Made by a program: the position numbers and the translations under genes. A stretch of 64,000 nt of DNA from Leptospira jelokensis (GTDB lineage Bacteria > Spirochaetota > Leptospiria > Leptospirales > Leptospiraceae), in the NCBI RefSeq assembly GCF_004769635.1, contig NZ_RQGH01000026.1:768628-832627 (forward strand), given 5' to 3'. Of this stretch, positions 25,966-35,265 are shown one piece after another (position 1 is the first letter of the stretch; each line of letters begins with the position of its first letter). The notes under the pieces are model-generated. The model was not told the DNA's origin and did no database searches. It was given only the letters and a program-made list of their open reading frames with translations.

Positions 25966-26595
25966 ATGAATTATAAAATTCTCGTCCTATCCATCTCTAT
26001 CGTTTGTCTATTCATCGTTCCGACAAATAAAGTCCATTCCATCACTATCCCAAAAGAAAATTGGAGTGTTGTTTTGTATGGCGGAATCTTTACCACTACG
26101 GATTTAATTCCCATTGTCTTTCGTCAAAAAACTGATTATAAAGAATCATATATTGGAACCATTGGAATCAGCCGGCCACTTGAATACCGCATTCGCTGGT
26201 TTGATTTTTTATGGGAAACAAATGTTACCAAACATTTTGGCGAAATGAAACATTGGGAAGTGAATGCTTTTTATATCGTAAAAATCAATCGCATTTATGA
26301 TTCCCCATTCAGTCTGTCACTGGGTGAAGGTATGTCTTTGGCTTCAGAGAACCCACGATTGGAAAATAAAGCGAAAGGTTATTATTTAGAAACTGGTCTA
26401 CAAAAAGATGCCATCGAATCCAGAGCACTTTTGAATTATATGATGGTCGAAGTGAGTTCATATCTTCCCTTTGAACGGAAAACAGAAGTTTTTTTGCGAA
26501 TCCACCACAGGTCTGGAATCTTTGGACTGTATTGTCCACCTGATCCCAATTGTGGTTCTAATTTTGTTTCTTATGGATTCAGGACTTCCTTTTGA
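25966..26595 (+). CDS. Putative outer-membrane barrel, acyloxyacyl hydrolase (PagL)-like
   Basis: A 209-residue exported protein with a signal peptide and alternating beta-strand pattern throughout, ending in aromatic-terminated GFRTSF as outer-membrane barrels do. Near the C-terminus, FLRIHHRSGIFG resembles the PagL catalytic His-x-Ser region, and a GSNFVSYGF strand follows. PagL removes a 3-O acyl chain from lipid A. The match is short and I cannot locate the catalytic Glu, so a plain barrel protein is the alternative. Confidence 0.5.
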   Translation: MNYKILVLSISIVCLFIVPTNKVHSITIPKENWSVVLYGGIFTTTDLIPIVFRQKTDYKESYIGTIGISRPLEYRIRWFDFLWETNVTKHFGEMKHWEVNAFYIVKINRIYDSPFSLSLGEGMSLASENPRLENKAKGYYLETGLQKDAIESRALLNYMMVEVSSYLPFERKTEVFLRIHHRSGIFGLYCPPDPNCGSNFVSYGFRTSF

Positions 26596-26700
26596 CGCCA
26601 TTTGATTTCGTTCAAAAGGCAAAACAATTCTCAATGGATATCAAAAGTTTTTACAATGAAATGAGAAAAGGTTTATCGATTTAGTTTGATCAGTTCCCAC

Positions 26701-26725
26701 AAATTCAATGGATTCCATTGAATTT
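26701..26725. terminator. Perfect 11-bp hairpin between convergent genes
   Basis: Arms 26701-26711 and 26715-26725 pair completely around a three-base loop, midway between two convergent genes. It has no long T-run on either strand. It may serve as a bidirectional transcript end. Confidence 0.45.
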
Positions 26726-26757
26726 ATAGGACACTTACTTTTAGCGATTTTTTAAAA

Positions 26758-27444
26758 TTAGTTACCTGTGTTTGTCGTCACTGGTTCCTTGATCCAGTCA
26801 TACTTTGCATCTTTGTGTTTCCCTTGTTCCACTAAAGATTTTAAGTTTAATAGGGTTTCGTAAGGAGTGTCCGTAAGTACCATATTGATGACGGATTGCG
26901 GAACAGATCCACCTGGTTCAAAATGGGCTTGGTATTCGATTTTAGTTTTCCCATTCGCAAGTGGAATCAGTTTCCAATACCCTTCAAAAGCAGGCATACG
27001 AGTGACTCCAGAAGGAGTTGCCTTCGCATTTGAATCCAATCGTCTCATCTTCATGGTGGTCGTAAGTGTTTTTTCATTCTGTTCGAAACTTCGATCCATG
27101 ATCACATCACGGTCGTTCACTGGCCAAGGAGCACCATTGCGTAAATACACTGAGGATTTTTTTTCACTACCTGAAAGAACTGTCAGTTCCTTACATTGGT
27201 GGTATAAATTCTTACATGATTGTGGGTCTACAAGCAATGCAATGATTTGTGAAATGGAAGCATCTACTTCTGTTTTTCCTAAAAACTCTTCGATATTGGA
27301 ACCTGCCACTGGTCTTGTCAGAATTTGGATTCCTTTTTTTCGTTTTGATTCAGACCATTCTGTAGCTTCTGAAAAAAGTGGAAGTACGTTTGTGATTAGG
27401 AAACATCCTAAAAGGAATTTGAGTGCTGTCTGTTTTTTGATCAT
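26758..27444 (-). CDS. START-domain lipid-binding protein, exported
   Basis: A 228-residue protein with a signal peptide (LKFLLGCFLITNVLPLFSEA), then a START/SRPBCC fold. Typical START landmarks are WSESKRKKGIQILTRPVAGS, APWPVNDRDVIMDRSFE, FEGYWKLIPLANGKTKIEYQ and HFEPGGSVPQSVINMVL. It would bind a lipid or sterol-like ligand in the periplasm. It lies two bases after the serine hydrolase gene, so the two are likely cotranscribed. Confidence 0.85.
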   Translation of the reverse strand: MIKKQTALKFLLGCFLITNVLPLFSEATEWSESKRKKGIQILTRPVAGSNIEEFLGKTEVDASISQIIALLVDPQSCKNLYHQCKELTVLSGSEKKSSVYLRNGAPWPVNDRDVIMDRSFEQNEKTLTTTMKMRRLDSNAKATPSGVTRMPAFEGYWKLIPLANGKTKIEYQAHFEPGGSVPQSVINMVLTDTPYETLLNLKSLVEQGKHKDAKYDWIKEPVTTNTGN

Positions 27445-27446
27445 GG

Positions 27447-28697
27447 TTACCTGCCTATTTGCGCGTGTATGAGTGGTCTTACTGTTTCTGCAAAGAATAA
27501 TGAGGTTGAAGAAGGTGGTAACAAGTTCAATCCATTTTTTCTTCCTAGATTATTCACTGCAAGGATTGCCATGTAATTCCGATTTTTATCAAGCCATGGG
27601 AAAAATCCATTGATACCGATACTATGGGATACCAAGTCTTTATCACATTCGGAAGGTACATCGGTCACAGTGCAAAACCTCCAGTTGCCTAAACCATATT
27701 GCCAGCGGTACCCAAAGGCCGAGAATTGGGAGTACCCAATCCTTGCTCCATTGTACTGGTCGGCTAAAATTTCTGTCACTGAGTTAGATGTCAAAAACGT
27801 GTTCACGTTTGCTCCCGAAGAATTTTTTGCAGTGCCATTCGTAAGCAGGGCATTGAGCATACCAGCATAATGAGATGGAGAAATGGAAAGTCCATAGGCT
27901 CCTGACAAACTGCCATCGGTATCCTCACCCGTTCTAAAATTCCCTCGCCACACTGCCTGGCTTGCGTCCCAACCAAGTGGTGTCACGATGAGTTGTGTGA
28001 ATAAGGTATCCCAAGTTTTATTGCATGCAACTTCTAACATTCGTTGTGCGACTGCCATATGGTTGGAATTGTATTGGTAAAGTGCTCCCGGTGTCCCTGT
28101 GGATTGGTCGCGAATTTCATTCACACAATTATTTTTTTGGGTGTCTGAGGCTCCTAGAGGCAATGTAGAAATACAACTCGCTTGCCCAGATCCATTCCCA
28201 CCACCAGCATTGAGACCAGAGGTAAAGGAGAGTAACTGTCGTAAGGTGACGTTCGCATAAGTGCCTGTCCAACCCAAAACTTGTGCTGTCGTGCGAGATA
28301 GAGTGATTGCACCAGCGACGGCACCATTATTACATGAACCTGCTGTTACTGTCCCACAGGTTCCTGCAGACCCAGCATTACAATCAATCGCACGCATGGC
28401 TGTAACCGCGGTGACCCATTTGGAACCTGATGCAATTGGTTTGTAAGTGTTATAGTCAAGGACTGACTGTCTGGCATAAATCCTAGATCCATTTTGGTCA
28501 TACACTTGGAAACTTGCACCCTCGTCAGTTGTTTTCACGTATTGGTCAAAACAGGTATCCAAACTAAAACAAGATCCGAGAATCCCAGCAAATAAAATAG
28601 AACGGGCTTCCTTGTTTGTTTCTACGGATTTTTGGCATTGGACGAAAAGGACAAAAAGGCTAAAGGTGACAAATAGTGTGAATCGATTTGTTTTCAT
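27447..28697 (-). CDS. Serine hydrolase lipoprotein, beta-lactamase/class C fold
   Basis: A 416-residue lipoprotein (lipobox LFVQCQKS). Class C beta-lactamase/DD-peptidase motifs are present: SGSK as the SxxK nucleophile near residue 92, YNSN as the Tyr-x-Asn motif, and a C-terminal SHSIGINGFFPWLD in the place of the KTG/HxG motif. An unusual Cys-, Gly- and Ser-rich segment (residues ~105-135) separates SxxK from the next domain part. It is likely an esterase or peptidase, not a drug-resistance enzyme. Confidence 0.8.
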   Translation of the reverse strand: MKTNRFTLFVTFSLFVLFVQCQKSVETNKEARSILFAGILGSCFSLDTCFDQYVKTTDEGASFQVYDQNGSRIYARQSVLDYNTYKPIASGSKWVTAVTAMRAIDCNAGSAGTCGTVTAGSCNNGAVAGAITLSRTTAQVLGWTGTYANVTLRQLLSFTSGLNAGGGNGSGQASCISTLPLGASDTQKNNCVNEIRDQSTGTPGALYQYNSNHMAVAQRMLEVACNKTWDTLFTQLIVTPLGWDASQAVWRGNFRTGEDTDGSLSGAYGLSISPSHYAGMLNALLTNGTAKNSSGANVNTFLTSNSVTEILADQYNGARIGYSQFSAFGYRWQYGLGNWRFCTVTDVPSECDKDLVSHSIGINGFFPWLDKNRNYMAILAVNNLGRKNGLNLLPPSSTSLFFAETVRPLIHAQIGR

Positions 28698-28708
28698 ACA
28701 AATTCTCC

Positions 28709-29182
28709 TTAAAAACGAATTGGTTCGAGAGTGATGATTTTGCCTGTTTTTTCTAAATCACAGGAAGCAAACTCTGGTAAAAGGAGAGCATCTCTGGCGA
28801 CTCCCCCAACAGTTGTTAGTCCATCATAAATACTTCCCAAGGCAACGGCACCTTTTGTGCGAATGTCTGATTCACATTGTAAAACAGATGATTCCATAAA
28901 AGATTCATCATCTTCGATTTTGGATGTGAAGGAAAAAAGAGTTTTTGCTAAAAATCCATTGATGATGAGCAGGGGAGAAATCGGTCCTTGGCCTCCTTTC
29001 ATACCTGATTGTGCCAACCAAAATGCGGATGCGGTTGCTTCTGCTTCTAAGATGGCATCTGAAATTCTTTTTTTTGCTTCAGAGCCTTTGACGGCACCAT
29101 AGGTAGGAATTCCGATCCCTTCCGTGATCATACAATTTGTAAAAAAGGATAAGAAAAGAATGGATAAAATGATTTGTTTCAT
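28709..29182 (-). CDS. Hypothetical lipoprotein
   Basis: A 157-residue protein with signal peptide and lipobox (LSFFTNCMI). The body is Ala-rich and helical at first (SDAILEAEATASAFWLAQSG), then has two Cys (VLQCESD and FASCDLE) that could pair. I recognise no family. The ATG at 29182 begins the signal peptide; the longer frame upstream is not credible. It is transcribed ahead of the serine hydrolase and START genes, forming a three-gene envelope operon. Confidence 0.6.
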   Translation of the reverse strand: MKQIILSILFLSFFTNCMITEGIGIPTYGAVKGSEAKKRISDAILEAEATASAFWLAQSGMKGGQGPISPLLIINGFLAKTLFSFTSKIEDDESFMESSVLQCESDIRTKGAVALGSIYDGLTTVGGVARDALLLPEFASCDLEKTGKIITLEPIRF

Positions 29183-29205
29183 AGAATACTGAACCTCATA
29201 ACCAA

Positions 29206-29913
29206 ATGAAAAATTGGGAACAAACATACCTTCAATACCAACCTCGAATCCCCGAACCGGAATTGATGGAAGAACCCAACCAAGTTGTTTCTTATGCGAA
29301 TGCCGATTTTGAATCGGCACATTCGATGATCATGAATCTGTTTCAAAATAGGTTACCTCTTAAATTTTCGCCACACTCAGTGTTAGACTTAGGATCGGGA
29401 CCTGGAGATATGTCTTCTCGGTTGTTCCAAATGTTTCCCAATGCAAATTTCACCTTTCTCGATGGCTCCAAATTAATGTTAGATTTTTGTGAGAAGCGCC
29501 TTTCTACTTTCGATCTGAAAAAAAGAAACAATAAAATGGTTTTTAAAAACGAACTTGTCCAAGAGTTTGTTCCCGAATCCAGTTATGAACTAGTGTTCTC
29601 AAATTCTCTTTTGCATCACGTACACAATCCTTACGAATTTTGGTCTGCCATCCAAAGGTCTATCGATGATGATAGTTTTACTTTTGTTTGTGACTTATTA
29701 AGACCCAATTCCATTTCAGAAGCACATCATCTTGTCGAGCGTTATGCGAAGAATGAATCCGAGATTCTAAAAAATGATTTTTTGAATAGCTTACTTGCTG
29801 CTTTTCGATTGGATGAAGTGACGGAGATGATCTCAAACATCCGAATGAATCATAAACTCAATGTAGAAATCATTTCAGATCGGCATTGGATTTGTTATTC
29901 TAAACCTAAGTAA
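29206..29913 (+). CDS. Class I SAM-dependent methyltransferase
   Basis: A 235-residue Rossmann methyltransferase. Motif I is VLDLGSGPGDMSS, motif II ends in TFLDGSK (acidic SAM-ribose ligand), and the motif IV/post-I region is YELVFSNSLLHHV. It resembles small-molecule methyltransferases of the UbiE/Methyltransf_25 type. The substrate cannot be inferred; it is divergent from the lipoprotein operon and convergent with the large membrane protein gene. Confidence 0.85.
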   Translation: MKNWEQTYLQYQPRIPEPELMEEPNQVVSYANADFESAHSMIMNLFQNRLPLKFSPHSVLDLGSGPGDMSSRLFQMFPNANFTFLDGSKLMLDFCEKRLSTFDLKKRNNKMVFKNELVQEFVPESSYELVFSNSLLHHVHNPYEFWSAIQRSIDDDSFTFVCDLLRPNSISEAHHLVERYAKNESEILKNDFLNSLLAAFRLDEVTEMISNIRMNHKLNVEIISDRHWICYSKPK

Positions 29914-29918
29914 CCGGT

Positions 29919-32609
29919 TTAGAGCGAAACCATTTTGATCGAATGGAATAACCAATCAGAGATTACTTTTGGAATTGGTTTACGGCAATAAGAGCACTCA
30001 TTCACATCTACTTCGGGAAGGGGAGCACCACAATTCTCACAAGAAAGTTCAGAAAATCCAATGGATTTTGGCCTTTCCTTAGGCAAAACCAAACGAATGT
30101 GTGAGCGCCGGTGTTCTGGTACAAGGCCTTTTTTCCTTGCGACACTCCAACGAATTTCACAGGTCATTTCTGGTACTAGATGATTTTCGTATTTCACAAG
30201 ATGGCATGACCCTACTACTGGCGAATGCATTGGTTCTTTCCCAGGTTCTCCTAATTCTGAATTTGTTTCATTTGTGCTTTCTCTTTTTAAGATTTGGCTT
30301 CCTTGTATGGATTGGAAATGGAGCCACTTCCAAAAAATAGTAGTTGCCCGATCTTCTAATATTTGTTTTGCGACGTTTTCTGGTAAGGATTTGAGTTTTG
30401 GATTCTTAGCCGAATCCCACTCGACAGTTTGGGTGATTTCAGTTAATACCCAATCCGCTTCACCCGAATTAAAAATCCCACCACAATACTCACATTTATT
30501 GGTACTATGAGAAAACTTTGCCGATGCTCCACAACTTGGGCATAAATCATGAATCAAATCGATTTTTGGTTTGGTAACTGTATTTACCTTTCTTGTATAC
30601 GAATGGATTTCTTCATAAGTGGAAAATTTTATATGATCTAAATTTTTCTGGATATCTAATTCAGATGTTTGTTTGGCAAAGGTATTGTCTTTTGTTTTAC
30701 ACTTTAGTTTAAGGTGTAATGTCAAATAATCAGATTCGATCGAAAAATCGATAATTTGAACCGATAACACTGAAAAGTCTTTCATTCGATTCACTTCTCC
30801 ATCTACATCCTTCATTAAGTGGAGTTGGATAAAGAACCTTTGGAAGACCGCTGCTGAGAGAAAATTGCGAACGGGTTCCATATCTCCATTGTTCCAAGCG
30901 AGAACAGTTTTTTCCGTAATCGTTGTTACTTTTTCTTTGAAGAGATTGAAATCAAAGTTCACATCGAATTTTTTAATTTCTGAGACAAAGGATTTAAAAG
31001 TTTGTTTTTCTCTTTTTTGTTTTTTCTTTCGTTTCCATACATAAAGACCGGTGAGTCCAATCAGGACGAAAAAAATCCCGATAGAGAACAAATATCCTGT
31101 ATGGTTTCCCGATCCTGGGGAATGCATAAATGCATTTAATACTGCATAATAAATCAATAATGGATTATAAGTGATCTCCTTGTTTTTTTCTCTCATCCGA
31201 AGAGAAACAGCATATTGGGAAGGAAGTGGATTTTGCCAAAGGATTGTAAATCCATCAGTCTCCCATTTTGGTTGGACTGGGATAAAAAGGGATGACTTGT
31301 CTAACAAATCAGAACAATAGTCGCAAGCAGTGAAAACCAATTCTAATTCGGTGAGGTTTGGTTCACAAGTTTCTTCGCATAACACTCGCAAGGAAAACGA
31401 ATCTAGTTCTAAATTCTCACTTCTTTCTAATTTTGTAATTCGAATCCAACGTTCGATTCCATTCTCCATCCGATTCGAACCTTCCCCAAGTGTATGATAC
31501 GAGAACTGATAGTTCTTTTTCTCGTTTGGCCCATCACTTCCCTCTGAAAGGGACACACTAAAGAGATGCCAAAAGTAAGTGGTGAGTCCTTCAAAACCAT
31601 AGGAAATTTGAAATGCCGGCATCCAAAATTGGTTCCACGTTGATTCGCCAGACTCATGAAATCGATTGAGTCCTAGTTGGAATTGCAACTGGTCAAGGTT
31701 TGGGTTTTTATTTGGGATTTGGATTTTGGAAGAATAAAAATGAGAACCGTTTGCTTTCAGTGTAACTGTTTCTTCTAGCGTATAAACACTGTCATGCGAA
31801 TTTGAATGATTGGAAATATTTTTCTCTGAGGATTGATTTGGGATTTGGTTTAGCATACCAATGACAATTAAATCGGCAGACTCGTCCTTTTCTTTGGTTT
31901 GGTAAAAAAAATGGAAATCCTCGAATGAAACTGGTATGCTAATCCTCTCGTATTCTAAAAGGGAAGAATTGAATACTTCTTTTTGGATTCGTAAATCTTT
32001 CGAAAAAGAATTGGGATCCCAACGTAAATCCAATTGGAAAGGTTCGGAGGCATGGTTTGTTTTCGTTATTCTCCAATTCACGAGAGATAGTTTTCCCAGA
32101 GGAACAAAGGCTTCTTTGATTTTGTAACTAACACTGATGTCCATTTCTGGATTCTGTTCGTTGTTTGACCAAAATAGTGTTAATGTACCAGCGTTATGCG
32201 AAGAATAAATTGATTCGGGCAAAATCACTAAATCTGAGATCTCAGCTTCTTTCTGGATTAAAATGGAAGGCCGCCGAATTCCAATTTTGGATTGGTCTTT
32301 AAGGACGTGGAAAGTTTCTTTTACGTCGGCGCTTCCGTCTTCATGGAAATGGATGGATATCGTATGATTTTTGGTTTCAAAGTAGGAAGTGGGTTCTGGG
32401 CCACTAGAAGTTGAATAGGATGAAGAAGAATCTTTTGATTTTGAAGACGAAGAACTTGAGGAAGAGGAAGGTTTGTAACTTGAATAGGAGGAGCGACTGC
32501 TACTCGAACTGGAGCTAGAAGAGCGATAGGAATTTCCCATCCCAGGCCTTGCCTCCAGGGAATTCAGCCAAAAGACAAGTAGGGAAAGGAGAGTGAAAAT
32601 GTTACGCAA
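29919..32609 (-). CDS. Ser-rich membrane protein, DUF2207-like with Tim44-like and zinc-ribbon domains
   Basis: An 896-residue protein. A signal peptide is followed by a serine tract (residues ~27-70, over 60% Ser). A beta-rich extracellular part (~75-500) resembles DUF2207 (HTISIHFHEDGSADVKETF). One membrane helix lies at ~506-525. The cytoplasmic part has a Tim44-like/NTF2-fold region (~560-680, NGDMEPVRNFLSAAVFQRF) and two four-Cys zinc ribbons, CPSCG...CEYCG near 690 and CENCG...CSYC near 860. It overlaps the upstream TerB gene by eight bases. Function unknown. Confidence 0.7.
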   Translation of the reverse strand: MRNIFTLLSLLVFWLNSLEARPGMGNSYRSSSSSSSSSRSSYSSYKPSSSSSSSSSKSKDSSSSYSTSSGPEPTSYFETKNHTISIHFHEDGSADVKETFHVLKDQSKIGIRRPSILIQKEAEISDLVILPESIYSSHNAGTLTLFWSNNEQNPEMDISVSYKIKEAFVPLGKLSLVNWRITKTNHASEPFQLDLRWDPNSFSKDLRIQKEVFNSSLLEYERISIPVSFEDFHFFYQTKEKDESADLIVIGMLNQIPNQSSEKNISNHSNSHDSVYTLEETVTLKANGSHFYSSKIQIPNKNPNLDQLQFQLGLNRFHESGESTWNQFWMPAFQISYGFEGLTTYFWHLFSVSLSEGSDGPNEKKNYQFSYHTLGEGSNRMENGIERWIRITKLERSENLELDSFSLRVLCEETCEPNLTELELVFTACDYCSDLLDKSSLFIPVQPKWETDGFTILWQNPLPSQYAVSLRMREKNKEITYNPLLIYYAVLNAFMHSPGSGNHTGYLFSIGIFFVLIGLTGLYVWKRKKKQKREKQTFKSFVSEIKKFDVNFDFNLFKEKVTTITEKTVLAWNNGDMEPVRNFLSAAVFQRFFIQLHLMKDVDGEVNRMKDFSVLSVQIIDFSIESDYLTLHLKLKCKTKDNTFAKQTSELDIQKNLDHIKFSTYEEIHSYTRKVNTVTKPKIDLIHDLCPSCGASAKFSHSTNKCEYCGGIFNSGEADWVLTEITQTVEWDSAKNPKLKSLPENVAKQILEDRATTIFWKWLHFQSIQGSQILKRESTNETNSELGEPGKEPMHSPVVGSCHLVKYENHLVPEMTCEIRWSVARKKGLVPEHRRSHIRLVLPKERPKSIGFSELSCENCGAPLPEVDVNECSYCRKPIPKVISDWLFHSIKMVSL

Positions 32610-33093
32610 GGTATTTTTTTTCCACGCGCACTTTGTCCATCGGGCTGATTTTCAATTCTTTGGCTAAGTCCTCTAAAAATTGAATTTCCGCTTGGTTTAA
32701 AGATCCATCGGAAGCAACGATACAAACCGCATCTTCAAAAAAATTCAACGCATATTCATCACTATCTGCGACAACCTTAGAAATCGTTTTCATCGGTAAG
32801 GGATTATCGAACGTTTTGGAAAGAATGTCTAGGACTTGTTTTTTTTGGGTTTGGAACCCACTGAGCAAACAATCAGGTTCAAACAGGACATTCACAAGTT
32901 CTCCCACAATTTCCCCTTCTTTTTTTTTGAATTGGCCATCCGCATTACAAGCATAGGACCATAAACTCAAAAGAACTTTTGCATATTCGATATGGAGGTC
33001 ACTTTCAATATCGAGGGTTTTGTGGATGGTTTCTGGGTGACTCTTTTTATTTCCCTTAACCTGTTTCAAATTTTGAACGATTTTCTTAGCCAT
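32602..33093 (-). CDS. TerB-like tellurite-resistance-fold protein
   Basis: About 163 residues, all helical, with the TerB pattern: LLSLWSYACNADGQFKKKEGEIV, then AVCIVASDGSLNQAEIQFLEDLAKEL. Each contains the conserved acidic DG loop thought to bind metal. The start MAKKIVQ at 33093 is chosen; a frame from 33117 adds eight hydrophobic residues. Translational overlap with the Ser-rich protein suggests a TerB/membrane-anchor pair. Confidence 0.8.
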   Translation of the reverse strand: MAKKIVQNLKQVKGNKKSHPETIHKTLDIESDLHIEYAKVLLSLWSYACNADGQFKKKEGEIVGELVNVLFEPDCLLSGFQTQKKQVLDILSKTFDNPLPMKTISKVVADSDEYALNFFEDAVCIVASDGSLNQAEIQFLEDLAKELKISPMDKVRVEKKYLA

Positions 33094-33213
33094 AACAAAC
33101 AGGAAGTTTAAGGGCATTCATACTTCCTTCAACTTCATTTTTTTACTCTTTTCTTGATTTTTCTCAAAAATAGGCTGAATTGGAAAATCCCAATTGGAAA
33201 CTGGAACTAATCT

Positions 33214-35259
33214 ATGTCGAAACACATCTTAGTTACAAGTGCTTTGCCTTATGCAAACGGCTCCATCCATTTGGGCCATATTTTAGAGGCTGTCCAAACA
33301 GATATTTGGGTGCGATTCCAAAAGTTGATTGGAAATGAATGTTATTTTTTCTGTGCGGATGATACACACGGAACACCCATCATGATTGCTGCCAAAAAAG
33401 CAGGCAAAACCCCTGAGTCCATGATTGAGGAGGTGCAAAAGGAACATTATAAGGATCTAACATCCTTTGGTGTTGAGTATGATAACTATTACACAACCAA
33501 CTCGGAAGAGAACCGAAAGTTCTCAGAATCCATTTACTTAACCCTTAAAAAAAATGGACATATTGTTTCTCGGAACATCGAACAGTCGTATTGCGAACAC
33601 GATAAAATGTTTTTACCAGACAGGTTCATCAAAGGGACTTGCCCAAAATGTGGAGCAAAAGACCAGTATGGAGATTCCTGCGAAGTCTGTGGAACAAGTT
33701 ATTCGCCAAAAGATCTAAAAGATTCTTATTGCTCAATCTGCGGAACCACACCTGTTCTTAAAGAATCAAAACATTTATTTTTTAAACTCCAAGATTTCCA
33801 AAACCAACTTAAAACTTGGATGGAAGAAGGGAACCGATTGAATGAGGGTGCCCAAAAGAAACTTCAAGAATGGTTTACTTCCGGACTTCAGGAATGGGAT
33901 ATCAGTCGTGATGGACCTTACTTCGGTTTTGCGATCCCAGAAGAGGAAAACAAATATTTTTATGTATGGCTTGATGCACCAATTGGTTACATGGCATCTT
34001 CTTTAAACCATCTCAAAGATGAAAAAAAATTCAATGAGTTTTGGAAAGATGGAAAAGGAGAAATTGTCCACTTCATCGGTAAGGACATTTTGTACTTCCA
34101 CGGATTGTTTTGGCCAGCGATGTTAATGGGTTCTGGTTACAAAGCACCGAGCCAACTGAATGTGCACGGTTTCTTAACCGTCAATGGGGAGAAGATGTCC
34201 AAGTCTCGTGGGACATTTATCAATGCTTCCACATTTGCAAAATACTTAGATGTGGAACATTTTCGTTTTTACATGGCATGCAGATTGGGTTCTGGAATGG
34301 AGGACGTTGACATATCCTTTGATGATTTTGTGTCCAGAGTGAACTCTGATTTGATTGGGAACTTGGTGAATTTAGTTTCTCGAGTTTCAACTTCCATACT
34401 TGATAAAATGGATCGAAAACTGGGAAGTTTGTCTAGCGAAGGGAAATCTTTGGTGACTGAACTCCTAAACAAAGAAGTCGAAATTCGAGAAGCGTATGAG
34501 TCACGTAACTATTCTAAGGTGATGAGGGAAATTACGGGCCTCGGTGACAAAGTCAATAAATATGTGAATGACTACGCTCCTTGGAACTTAATCAAAACGG
34601 ATGTAGAAAAAGCAAGAGAGGTTGTCACAACATCTCTCAATTGTGCAAAAATCCTTTTTACGTATCTGGCACCAGTGACCCCAAAAATTGCAAAGGCAAT
34701 CACAGAGTTATTCCAGATTCCAGTATTGAGTTTTATGAATTTAACAGAGACCATAGAGAACAGAGTCCTTGGTCCCTACCAAATGTTATCCAAACGTGTG
34801 GAGGAAAAAAATATTACAGTTATGATCGCGGAAACAAAAGAATCATTCGAAAAATCCAACCCTAACCAATCAAAAGCGGAACCATCCAAGTCCAATACGA
34901 ACGAGACAAAGTCGGCAACCGTTTCAGAGGATGGCTACATCACAATTGACGAACTTTCAAAAGTGGAACTTCGGGTGGGTCTCATCAAAGAAGCAAACCC
35001 CGTGGAGGGGGCTGACAAACTTTTGTTTGTAAAAGTAGATTTAGGAGAAAAAGGGATCAAAAACGTATTTGCAGGCATCAAAGCAAGTTACACAGCGGAA
35101 GAACTCGTAGGTAAAAAAGTTGTCGTCGTGGCCAATTTGAAACCTCGCCAAATGAAGTTTGGATTGTCGGAAGCAATGTTACTTGCTTCAGGGAAAGACA
35201 AAACCTTATCATTGTTTGTGCCTGACCGCGATGCAAATCCAGGTGACCTTTTGAAATAA
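33214..35259 (+). CDS. metG: Methionyl-tRNA synthetase
   Basis: A 681-residue class I synthetase. It has the HIGH motif in PYANGSIHLGHILE, four-Cys zinc knuckles (CPKCGA, CEVCG, CSICG), and KMSKS in GEKMSKSRGTF. The anticodon-binding helical domain and a C-terminal tRNA-binding OB domain (from about 575, LRVGLIKEANPVEGADKL) follow. A low-complexity Ser/Lys/Asn linker (about 540-570) joins the last two. It charges tRNA-Met. The cyclase gene begins six bases after its stop. Confidence 0.97.
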   Translation: MSKHILVTSALPYANGSIHLGHILEAVQTDIWVRFQKLIGNECYFFCADDTHGTPIMIAAKKAGKTPESMIEEVQKEHYKDLTSFGVEYDNYYTTNSEENRKFSESIYLTLKKNGHIVSRNIEQSYCEHDKMFLPDRFIKGTCPKCGAKDQYGDSCEVCGTSYSPKDLKDSYCSICGTTPVLKESKHLFFKLQDFQNQLKTWMEEGNRLNEGAQKKLQEWFTSGLQEWDISRDGPYFGFAIPEEENKYFYVWLDAPIGYMASSLNHLKDEKKFNEFWKDGKGEIVHFIGKDILYFHGLFWPAMLMGSGYKAPSQLNVHGFLTVNGEKMSKSRGTFINASTFAKYLDVEHFRFYMACRLGSGMEDVDISFDDFVSRVNSDLIGNLVNLVSRVSTSILDKMDRKLGSLSSEGKSLVTELLNKEVEIREAYESRNYSKVMREITGLGDKVNKYVNDYAPWNLIKTDVEKAREVVTTSLNCAKILFTYLAPVTPKIAKAITELFQIPVLSFMNLTETIENRVLGPYQMLSKRVEEKNITVMIAETKESFEKSNPNQSKAEPSKSNTNETKSATVSEDGYITIDELSKVELRVGLIKEANPVEGADKLLFVKVDLGEKGIKNVFAGIKASYTAEELVGKKVVVVANLKPRQMKFGLSEAMLLASGKDKTLSLFVPDRDANPGDLLK

Positions 35260-35265
35260 AAAAAA

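Noticed and set aside
27447..28697. True beta-lactamase conferring antibiotic resistance
   Set aside because: It has the serine-hydrolase fold motifs but lipoprotein anchoring, a divergent third motif and no resistance-gene context.
29183..29320. N-terminal extension of the lipoprotein gene (frame from 29320)
   Set aside because: It overlaps the divergent methyltransferase start and the signal peptide clearly begins at 29182.
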